This document shows, one piece after another, positions 57,225-64,000 of a stretch of DNA of 64,000 nucleotides. Both the position numbers and the translations under genes were made by a program. Origin of the DNA: an uncultured Pseudomonadota bacterium (GTDB taxonomy: Bacteria > Myxococcota_A > Bradymonadia > Bradymonadales > Bradymonadaceae); NCBI GenBank assembly GCA_913057905.1, contig CAJXPB010000001.1:1550001-1614000 (forward strand), read 5' to 3'. The stretch's first letter is position 1, and each line of letters opens with the position of its first letter. The notes below the pieces were generated by a model, which saw only the letters and a program-made list of their open reading frames with translations, was not told the DNA's origin and did no database searches.

Positions 57225-58399
57225 ACGTCCCCCTCGGCGACCACCATCAAGTGTTCTGCCTCGTCGAGCTTTGCATCGCCACGCGGGTTCAAGTGCACAT
57301 CTCCGTTCCAGTCCGCGTATCCGAGGAGGGTGACTGGCTTTTGATGCTCCAAGAGCGCTTCCTCCAGTTGACGAATTGTTTTGGGAGGAGCTGCCTTTTC
57401 TGGAAGTAGCTCCCCCTTGGGAACAGACCTGACGGACGCACCAGTTACGTTCGAGAGTTCGTAGACAACCCGCGGAATCCCACCTGGCTGCTCGATGGCA
57501 TTGAGCAGGAGCCCGGCATCGAGCTCTTCTTTTGACAGCACTTCATCTCCGCGAATCTTCCTCTGGACTGTCTCGAAGTTTGCCGGGTCGAAGACTTCGG
57601 TGACGGTGTGAACGTCGCGGTTCATTGACTCGATCTGGAGCGTGGTGATCAGCGCCTTGCGGTCGGCCATCTCATGGCTGACGTCCTCGGCCGTCTCGTG
57701 GAAGACGATGACTGTCGCGGCATCCTCAATGTTGACCTTCCGCAGACTTCTCGGCCTCGTGAAGTCTCCCTTCAATTTCAACATATAGTCGTCCTCGGGC
57801 ATCTTTTGCTCAGTCAGGACGACGAGTTTCTGCGAGTCGAGAATGCCCAATTCGGCAAGGGATTCGGCCGCCTTTCGAGCCGACGGCGTCCAACCGCAAA
57901 AGACGATGTGATCCTTCAGGGTCAGACGCTCAACTCGACCCTCACGGAGCGTCTCGATTCGCTGCAACACGGTCGATGTAATCAAACCGCCGATAGCGCC
58001 AACGATGCTCACGCTTGAAAGCATCAAAAATGCTGCGATGAGACGACCCTGTGAGGTAACCGGGTATACGTCCCCATAGCCGACGGTGATCATCGTGACG
58101 GTCGACCACCACAGAGCGTCGACAAAGGTGCCAATCCGTGCGTTGAATGGTTTCTCGACGGTGAAAATCAGGATGGCGCCGAGGAGAATGCTCCCGGCGG
58201 ACACCAGCGCCAACATCGTCAACTCGTAGCTTCTTTTCTTCAGCTCATCGGCGTATCCACTGATTCCACTCGAGTACCGCGCGAGCTTGAACGCCCTAAG
58301 GAGACAGGCGAGACGCAGGAACCGGAAGGTCCGGAGAGCGCGAAGTGCTCCAAACGGAAGGATGGCGACCAGATCGATGACCGAATACGGTTGAGTCAT
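57215..58399 (-). CDS. Kv-like potassium channel with C-terminal RCK domains, 5' end uncertain
   Basis: From the first ATG, 394 residues: S3 (about 7-17), an S4-like helix with regularly spaced Arg (20-41), S5 (57-80), pore helix and canonical filter TVGYGD (105-110), S6 (118-140), then RCK_N/RCK_C (from LKDHIVFCGW at about 161). The same frame stays open upstream to 58597 and encodes a convincing S2 (ANAICLGIFAVEYLVRFW) but no usual start and no S1. A GTG at 58605, overlapping the preceding stop (GTGA), is in another frame. The 5' end therefore looks damaged or non-canonical. It is a potassium-selective channel, functional status uncertain. Confidence 0.82.
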   Translation of the reverse strand: MTQPYSVIDLVAILPFGALRALRTFRFLRLACLLRAFKLARYSSGISGYADELKKRSYELTMLALVSAGSILLGAILIFTVEKPFNARIGTFVDALWWSTVTMITVGYGDVYPVTSQGRLIAAFLMLSSVSIVGAIGGLITSTVLQRIETLREGRVERLTLKDHIVFCGWTPSARKAAESLAELGILDSQKLVVLTEQKMPEDDYMLKLKGDFTRPRSLRKVNIEDAATVIVFHETAEDVSHEMADRKALITTLQIESMNRDVHTVTEVFDPANFETVQRKIRGDEVLSKEELDAGLLLNAIEQPGGIPRVVYELSNVTGASVRSVPKGELLPEKAAPPKTIRQLEEALLEHQKPVTLLGYADWNGDVHLNPRGDAKLDEAEHLMVVAEGDVWR

Positions 58400-58601
58400 C
58401 CACTCTATTTTTTGTCGGATTGCGTGGGCGAAGCCGTCCTTTAAAACGTCGGCGACAAAGTCGGTATTGATCCAGAATCGGACCAGATACTCGACGGCGA
58501 ATATGCCCAGGCAAATTGCGTTCGCCCATCGGGACGATGCTCCGACTCCCGGTCGATCCGCCAGCCGCTGCCGGCTCCTTGCTTCTGGTTGGGTCCTCTA
58601 T

Positions 58602-59405
58602 TCACTCGTCCGAACCCCGCAATCCCTCGTGCACTCCAAAGAGTTTTTGCAGGTCCGCCTCGTCATCCGCGGCTGCAATCACGAGAAGGTAATCGTCCTC
58701 TCCAATTTCAAGGGACTTCTTGGGAACCGTTTGCACATCGTACGAGCCATCCTGAAGCCGTTTGGCAACACCCAGCGGCGTGCACGTGAGCTCGTCCTTC
58801 AATCGCTCGAGCGCCTTCCCGAACGTAGTGCCGGCGAAGGGACTGTCCTTGGTGACCCGGTATTGCTGCACGTCGCAGCCTCCCTCCTCGGTGTCCCGGT
58901 CTTGCTGCACGTCGCAGCCTCCCTCGCCGCTGCCGGCGAGCAGATCGACCTCGAATCGTGCGACATCGGGTTCATACAGTGAGCTCGTCACCAATTTCGA
59001 CGCAACCGACTCCGGGGAAATGACGTACGAGACGCCGGCGGTCTCGAATGTCTTTTCGAGCTCTCGATTCGATAGAACGACCACAAACTCGAGGTCGTCG
59101 TAGCGCTTCTTCAGGTTGAAGATCGCGACCAAACTCTCCTTGTCGGAGGGGAGGTTCACGAAAATTCGGAAACAGTTCTCTATGTTGACGGCACTGAAGG
59201 ACTCGTAGTCGGTAAGATGACGGTGAATGGCCCGTACCTCGGACTCGGAAAACTCCTCCTCGATGGCGCCGAGATGCCGCTCCTCTTCGGTGATAATGGC
59301 GACCTCTCGGCCCGAGGTGCGCAGACGCTGAGTCACATTGCGCGAGACTTCGCCCCATCCAACTATGACAACGTGGTCTTCGAATTCTTGGCCATTCTCG
59401 GTCAT
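58602..59405 (-). CDS. RCK-domain protein, channel partner
   Basis: A 267-residue cytoplasmic protein: RCK_N Rossmann fold (HVVIVGWGEVSRNVTQRL, then REVAIITEE; about residues 10-140), a linker with a 13-residue duplication (GGCDVQQ twice), and a TrkA-C-like domain (about 170-255). No membrane helices. Its start and stop overlap with or abut both channel genes. It is probably the second RCK subunit of the first channel's gating ring, giving the two-RCK-per-pore-subunit stoichiometry that other channels achieve in one chain. Confidence 0.82.
   Translation of the reverse strand: MTENGQEFEDHVVIVGWGEVSRNVTQRLRTSGREVAIITEEERHLGAIEEEFSESEVRAIHRHLTDYESFSAVNIENCFRIFVNLPSDKESLVAIFNLKKRYDDLEFVVVLSNRELEKTFETAGVSYVISPESVASKLVTSSLYEPDVARFEVDLLAGSGEGGCDVQQDRDTEEGGCDVQQYRVTKDSPFAGTTFGKALERLKDELTCTPLGVAKRLQDGSYDVQTVPKKSLEIGEDDYLLVIAAADDEADLQKLFGVHEGLRGSDE
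58863..58925. repeat. 39-bp tandem duplication inside an RCK gene
   Basis: The 24-base block starting TTGCTGCACGTCGCAGCC occurs at 58863-58886 and 58902-58925. The period of 39 bases keeps the frame and duplicates 13 residues in the linker between the two RCK subdomains. Confidence 0.85.
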
Positions 59406-60547
59406 TCGACCCTCCCTGAATTCTCGGGATGTAGCCCCTGTTCGACATCGAGCGCACGCTCCATTCGGGCGACCTCCGAGCCGCTCACGACGATCAGCAG
59501 GTAGTCACCGGCCTCGAGTTTAAGGCTGTCGTCGGGAAGTTTGTGTATCTTTCTGCCGTGGTCGCCGGGTTTGCTCACACCAACAGGCATGCTGTCGTAA
59601 TTCTCGTAGATTTCGTCGAAGACTTCCCCAAAGGTGCGGGCATGAACCGCGTCGCCCGAGGTCACGCGATACTGTTGGAGCTCGTGCTCCTCACCGTTTT
59701 CGACCGACGCGATCAGGTCCCCGAGCAACTCGGCCGACTGGGGTTCGAAGATGTTGCTCGCAATGAGGTTCGAAGCCGATTCGTGCAGCGAAATGGCGGC
59801 GTAGGCTCCGGCCTCGAGGTACGTATTCTTGAGCTCTTCGTCGCGAAAGGTCACGACGCAGTCGATCCCCTTGGGTGAGCTTCCGTTCCCGTCACCCTCT
59901 TCCGAGTTCGCCGAACTCTCCTCAAGGGCCTTGATGTTGATGAGTTCGACGAGCGTCTCGGCGTCAGAGGGCTCGTTGATCAACACTCGAAACGCGTCTC
60001 GAATGTTGACCTTGTCGAGGTTCCCATAGTCGTTGAGCAAGGAGTACAGCACGAAGACCGACTTGTGACCGAACTCTTCGTAGATGACGTCGATGTCATC
60101 CTTTTCATCCGTCACAATGGCGACCTGTTGACCCGAAAGGACCAGTTGGTCGGTCACCATGCGAGCGAATTTGTCCCAGCCTAAAATGACGATATGGTTC
60201 TCGAAGTTCGTTCCCGCGTGACCCAGCCTGCGGTACTCGCGATACTCGGTGAACATGTCTCCGATCTTGCCGATGAATACCCCGAGAAAGCCGAGACTGG
60301 TGAGGGTGAACACAAAGGCAATGGTCTTGCCCACCAGGGTGGTCGGCAGTGACATGAGATTGCCGACGTTTCCCAGACCAGTCGGATTCAGGAAGACGTA
60401 CCAGACGACCTGCGTCACGGTGGGGTCGGGCTGGTTCGGCTTGAAGGTCTCATACTGAAAGTAGGCGTAGACGAGCCCAATGTAGAGCAACACGACCGCC
60501 GCGACGATCAATGCGTATTTCAACCATCTCTTTTCGCGATTGGTCAT
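59402..60547 (-). CDS. two-helix potassium-channel-like protein with RCK domains and GLGN filter
   Basis: A 381-residue protein: TM1 (11-30), pore-loop region with PTGLGN (55-60) in the place of VGYGD, TM2 (72-94), then RCK_N (VILGWDKFARMVTDQL, about 119 onwards), an acidic insert (about 220-235) and TrkA-C (about 290-370). The ATG at 60547 is favoured over the GTG at 60577 because a GGGGA lies at suitable spacing. It is the first gene of the four-gene channel operon. The unusual filter raises doubt about potassium selectivity, so it may be a non-selective or different cation channel. Confidence 0.78.
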   Translation of the reverse strand: MTNREKRWLKYALIVAAVVLLYIGLVYAYFQYETFKPNQPDPTVTQVVWYVFLNPTGLGNVGNLMSLPTTLVGKTIAFVFTLTSLGFLGVFIGKIGDMFTEYREYRRLGHAGTNFENHIVILGWDKFARMVTDQLVLSGQQVAIVTDEKDDIDVIYEEFGHKSVFVLYSLLNDYGNLDKVNIRDAFRVLINEPSDAETLVELINIKALEESSANSEEGDGNGSSPKGIDCVVTFRDEELKNTYLEAGAYAAISLHESASNLIASNIFEPQSAELLGDLIASVENGEEHELQQYRVTSGDAVHARTFGEVFDEIYENYDSMPVGVSKPGDHGRKIHKLPDDSLKLEAGDYLLIVVSGSEVARMERALDVEQGLHPENSGRVE

Positions 60548-60605
60548 CTCAAGGTATCCCCACTCAACAAATCGCACTGGAAGGAATCGTAGTTTACGGA
60601 GTTAA

Positions 60606-60638
60606 ATTATGGGACACTGGAAACACCGAAGATGTCAA
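60606..60638 (-). promoter_or_regulatory. possible promoter of the channel operon
   Basis: On the minus strand a perfect -35 TTGACA (60633-60638) is followed by CATAAT (60606-60611), but the spacer is 21 bases, longer than usual. It lies about 60-90 bases upstream of the first channel gene. Confidence 0.3.
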
Positions 60639-60697
60639 GCCGAAGCACTCTCGGATTCCCGGCGGGTCGGATGATGCTTCTCGAGATTCGCCGGGTA

Positions 60698-61072
60698 CTA
60701 TGAGCCCGTCGGTCGTTCACGAGCCACGAAAATCACGCCGTACACGACCACATTGACCCCCAGAACCAATGCCCCGAGCACAAGCTGCACCCGGTCGGTC
60801 AGCCCCGTGGGGTAGATGATCGGCAGGAGGTAGTGATCGATGAAGCCGCCGTCGTAGCCCGCCTGGCCGGCGAGCCGACGACACGTGTTTTCCAGCGGCG
60901 TCAGCGGACAGACCCACCCGATCCATTCGATGGCGACTCCGTAGAGCGCCACCGGAATGTGCACCCAGACGGTCCACGGCCAGCGCCACACCAGCAGACC
61001 ACCGAGGACTACGTAGAGGATGAACGCCAGGTGCAAGAGAACGACGGCATCGGCCGACAACGCGTAGATCAT
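60698..61072 (-). CDS. DUF2784 family membrane protein
   Basis: A 124-residue protein with four hydrophobic segments and the DUF2784 pattern: ADAVVLLHLAFILYVVLGG at the start, EWIGWVCPLTPLEN in the middle with a conserved Cys, and GGFIDHYLLPIIYP. The ATG at 61072 is chosen because upstream codons read through the terminator of the next gene and lack family character. The family has no known role. It is upstream of the channel operon on the same strand with 150 bases between. Confidence 0.85.
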   Translation of the reverse strand: MIYALSADAVVLLHLAFILYVVLGGLLVWRWPWTVWVHIPVALYGVAIEWIGWVCPLTPLENTCRRLAGQAGYDGGFIDHYLLPIIYPTGLTDRVQLVLGALVLGVNVVVYGVIFVARERPTGS

Positions 61073-61142
61073 CGTGGGTTCACGCCCTTGAAAGGAGCTA
61101 CTTCTACCTCTTGATTCTAACGGCCAAGCAGGGCCCCGCAAT

Positions 61143-61181
61143 ACCAAACCCGGCGGACCAAGACGGTCCGCCGGGTTTGGT
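61143..61181 (-). terminator. strong hairpin after the propeller lipoprotein
   Basis: A perfect 17-bp stem (ACCAAACCCGGCGGACC with its reverse complement) and a 5-base loop, 33 bases beyond the stop of the propeller lipoprotein. It probably ends that transcript. There is no clear T-tract. Confidence 0.75.
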
Positions 61182-61214
61182 CGAATACATCGTCCCCACT
61201 GGGTGCTTCGGAGT

Positions 61215-63827
61215 CTATTTCGCGATTCCGACGGTGTCTGAACTGCCAAACAACAGATCCGGCGTACCGTCTCCGTTCCAGTCGGTGATCCACTGAGCTG
61301 TGATCTCTCCGAGGGATTGATTAGATAGATTCACACTGACGACCGACTTGGCTCCAAACGAGCCATCCCCCAGGACGATCGAAATGTCACCGCCGTCGAT
61401 CTCTTCACCAGCGACGATATCGACATTTCCATCCCCGTCCAGGTCCCCTGTCGCAAGATGCATCGTCTCGCCTCCAATAAAGAGTTCACCACCAGCCGAA
61501 ACGCTTCCGGCACGGACGAACGTTCCGGAGCCCTGATTTTCCAGGTAGACGACCTGCTGGTTCGAATTGTCGTAGACCGCCACATCGGGATCTGAATCGC
61601 CATCGAAGTCCGCGATTCCCAAGTTCCCAGGGTTTGAGGATGTCCCGCTGCTACCTGTGGACACCTGACTCAGCTTGGTCATCGACGTCCCGCTGGAGAC
61701 CCGCCAGAACTCGACGGCATCCGACACGGAGTTGGCGACAGCGATTTCGGGTTTACCGCCGGCCACGAAGTCGGCAATGACCAGGTTGTCCGAACCCGTA
61801 TAATCCCCGGAAATTTCGGTGTAAGTTCCGAAGGAAGCCGAACCGTCGTTGAAGCCGACGACCCACGACCCGTCGACAAGAGTTACCAAGTCAGGATTCC
61901 CGTCTCCGTCGACGTCACCTGCCTCCACATCTCCAATGTCGACGAAGAAGAAGGAATTATTACTGACGGTCCAGGAACCCGACGTGCCGGCCGAGAAGTT
62001 ACCATTTCCGTCGTTCTTCCAGACATACCAGTAGACGGCGTCGTTGGCACCTCCCGTACCCTCTTCGCTCACAACGACTACATCGAGGTCTCCATCAGAT
62101 CCCAAGTCAGCGACGGCCGGCACCGTGGAGTCGAAGTTGACATTGCATCCGGTTCGTCCCGATGTGGTAATCGAATTGCTCGCAAATCCTTGGGGCCCTC
62201 CTTTCGCGATCCTCAGACCACAGTTTTCAGTCAAGCGGACGAAGTCCTGATACCCATCGCCATCGACATCGGCGAACGTCCCGGCCTCACCGGACACCGA
62301 CGTGGTCGAGGCGACCGAGAGCCCGAACGTGGGAGACACTCCGATTTCGATCTGGCGTTTCACGGTGTCGTACCCGTCACTGACTTTGACGGTCCAGGTG
62401 TAGAATCCGGAATCCGAGAAGGTCGGCGTCCAGGAGATGACGCCGGTGCTGGAGTCGATGGTTGCACTGGTGTTTGATTGCAGCGAGTAGGTCAGGGTGT
62501 CGCCGTCGGGGTCCTGGGCTTGCAGCGCGTCGTACGTGAAGGGGCGACCCGGAAACAGCGGCGACGGATTGCCGGCAACCGAGAGCGCAAGATCCTCCTT
62601 CGGCTGCGTGATGATCGGCGGCTTATTTTCAACCGTCGAGACCGCTGTCGACGCCGTGGCCGTCTGGCCAGAGGTCCCTGTGACGGTCACTTGAATCGTT
62701 CCGAGTGCAGTCGGTGTGTCCGGCGCGGTCACGGTCGCCTCCGAGGGGTCGGAGCTCGACGGCGTCACCGACCAGTTGTTGCTGGCACTCCAGGAGTAGC
62801 TGAGATTTGAACCGCCGTCGGTACTGACGGTCGCCAGAAGCTCGCCGCCGCGCTGCACCTGTTGAGGGCTTGCAGTCAACTGAACGATCTGCGGCCCGCC
62901 CTGGTCCTGGACAGACACGAGGATCTCACCGCTCGTCGTCGCACCCTCGGCGTCAGTAACCTGGATCGTGAAGGTCGCCGTATTGCCGTAGGAGCTCGGA
63001 GCGGTCACCTGCGTCTGTCGGCTGTTTGAACTTGCAATCGACCAGTTGCTCGGCCCGCTCCATGCGTACGACAGCGATGATCCCTCGGGGTCGTCAGCCT
63101 GGACGTTCAGTGTGGTCGTCTCCGATGGTCCGACGGTGCTCGGCTGAGCCTGTACCGAGGTGATAACCGGCGCTTCGTTATTCGAAGTGCCCAGATTGAG
63201 CGTTCGTGTGGCGCTGGCACCGTCAGAATCGGTGACCGTCAACTGAATAGAGGCGGAGGCTCCGAATGAGCTGGGCGCCGTGACCGTCGTGTCGGCCTTG
63301 GTCTTATCCGAGAACGACCAATTCGCCGGCCCGGACCAGGTGTAGGTCAGATTGTCATTGTTTGCGTCGGTCGCCGTCGCCGAAAGGTCGACGGTTCCTC
63401 CGGGCTCGACCGTCCTAGGTGTCGCCGACACATCGACGATCTTCGGCTTTTTGTTCTCGACGGTCCGAACGGTGATCGAGCGCTCGTCGGTGTTGCCCCG
63501 CTTGTTTTTGATCTTGAGGGTCAACTCCGCTTCCGTACCCGATGTCGAAGGGGCGACGACGGTTCCCACTTCGTCCTTGGCGCTCCAGTTTTGAATCTTG
63601 AAACCGTTTGGCGTCGTCCAGGTGGACGTGAGTTTCTTCCGATCTTCAGCGGCGATCTTCGCGCGGATCTCGGTCTGCTCACCCGGCTCGAGTGTCTGTT
63701 TTTCGACCTTCAGGTCGACGATGATCGGCACATACTGCCTGATCTGTCCGCACCCGAACTGGAGAAAGAGGCCGAAACCGAACGCAAGAACCAGAGATAC
63801 AGCCAGAGAACGTCTAGACGTAGACAT
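61215..63827 (-). CDS. propeller lipoprotein, distant relative (Ig5-FG-GAP)
   Basis: An 870-residue lipoprotein with lipobox FGC. It has five Ig/PKD-like domains (the last cadherin/He-PIG-like) and a seven-blade FG-GAP propeller (FADVDGDGYQDFV, VADLGSDGDLDVV, AGDVDGDGNPDLV, IADFVAGGKPEIA, IADFDGDSDPDVA, TGDLDGDGNVDIV, ITDWNGDGTPDLL). Unlike the three paralogues at 44821-54358 it lacks the regulatory-like domain and one Ig domain, lies on the other strand, and ends GIAK rather than an aromatic pair. GGAG precedes the ATG. The 170 bases upstream, to the window end, show no gene. Confidence 0.88.
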   Translation of the reverse strand: MSTSRRSLAVSLVLAFGFGLFLQFGCGQIRQYVPIIVDLKVEKQTLEPGEQTEIRAKIAAEDRKKLTSTWTTPNGFKIQNWSAKDEVGTVVAPSTSGTEAELTLKIKNKRGNTDERSITVRTVENKKPKIVDVSATPRTVEPGGTVDLSATATDANNDNLTYTWSGPANWSFSDKTKADTTVTAPSSFGASASIQLTVTDSDGASATRTLNLGTSNNEAPVITSVQAQPSTVGPSETTTLNVQADDPEGSSLSYAWSGPSNWSIASSNSRQTQVTAPSSYGNTATFTIQVTDAEGATTSGEILVSVQDQGGPQIVQLTASPQQVQRGGELLATVSTDGGSNLSYSWSASNNWSVTPSSSDPSEATVTAPDTPTALGTIQVTVTGTSGQTATASTAVSTVENKPPIITQPKEDLALSVAGNPSPLFPGRPFTYDALQAQDPDGDTLTYSLQSNTSATIDSSTGVISWTPTFSDSGFYTWTVKVSDGYDTVKRQIEIGVSPTFGLSVASTTSVSGEAGTFADVDGDGYQDFVRLTENCGLRIAKGGPQGFASNSITTSGRTGCNVNFDSTVPAVADLGSDGDLDVVVVSEEGTGGANDAVYWYVWKNDGNGNFSAGTSGSWTVSNNSFFFVDIGDVEAGDVDGDGNPDLVTLVDGSWVVGFNDGSASFGTYTEISGDYTGSDNLVIADFVAGGKPEIAVANSVSDAVEFWRVSSGTSMTKLSQVSTGSSGTSSNPGNLGIADFDGDSDPDVAVYDNSNQQVVYLENQGSGTFVRAGSVSAGGELFIGGETMHLATGDLDGDGNVDIVAGEEIDGGDISIVLGDGSFGAKSVVSVNLSNQSLGEITAQWITDWNGDGTPDLLFGSSDTVGIAK

Positions 63828-64000
63828 ATCTCACTCCATGCAGCAGAAAGAGAGAGAGAAATTCCGAGATGTAGTACTGCAGCGCGAACACTTTCATACT
63901 CACCTCGGTTCCGTCAAACGCATGAACGTTAGTTAATACAACACCGGATTCACCGGGTGTCCCCTGGCCTCTTTCGCTGCTTGAACCTAGACTCTTCGCA

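Overview
The window is GC-rich and gene-dense, with few gaps. Together several features suggest a large-genome member of the Myxococcota/Deltaproteobacteria, possibly a Bradymonadales-like predator. These are acidic proteins, NtrC-type two-component regulation, many large lipoproteins with Asp/Ser-rich spacers, IPT/TIG, PKD-like and FG-GAP domains, a two-piece methylmalonyl-CoA mutase and a Kv-like channel. This placement is inferred from gene content; no rRNA or marker comparison was possible.

Layout. 1-1131: end of a purine nucleoside phosphorylase gene, cytidine deaminase and a small membrane protein. 1184-5052: ATP-type PEP carboxykinase, then an overlapping HDAC-like deacetylase/EAL-domain pair. 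5139-6435: three small lipoproteins in an operon, followed by a repeat-bearing convergent gap. 7001-13402: six minus-strand genes, almost all overlapping, that look like an inositol-lipid pathway: myo-inositol-1-phosphate synthase, CDP-alcohol phosphatidyltransferase, GtrA-like protein, PgpA-like phosphatase, MMPL transporter and an Aur1/PAP2-type enzyme. 13469-19573: a TetR-TolC-MFP-RND efflux operon with a TetR-operator-like palindrome. 19870-24911: a carotenoid-type desaturase/isomerase and a sensor kinase/sigma54 regulator pair plus a lone receiver protein. 25028-30958: biotin carboxylase, biotin carrier, methylmalonyl-CoA mutase large subunit, phosphoglycerate-dehydrogenase-like protein and a free LeuA-type regulatory domain.

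31126-44627: a small acidic protein, DedA, a glycerol-1-phosphate-dehydrogenase-like protein, then envelope genes (zinc-ribbon anchor, FG-GAP/CARDB lipoprotein, OmpA with TSP3 repeats, acidic Cys-rich lipoprotein, M14 peptidase, IPT/TIG lipoprotein). 44821-54358: three tandem paralogous lipoproteins of about 1045 residues, each built from one carboxypeptidase-regulatory-like domain, six Ig-like domains and a seven-blade FG-GAP propeller. A shorter relative closes the window on the other strand (61215-63827). 54498-61072: a cyclic-nucleotide-binding protein, tRNA-Thr(CGU), a HigBA/RelE-like toxin-antitoxin pair, and a four-gene potassium-channel/RCK operon in which each channel gene is followed by a separate RCK-only gene.

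The most unusual items are the split RCK channel operon, with a GLGN-type filter in one channel and a damaged 5' end in the other; the inositol-lipid operon with an embedded MMPL transporter; and the expanded propeller-lipoprotein family. All functions are read from sequence motifs alone.
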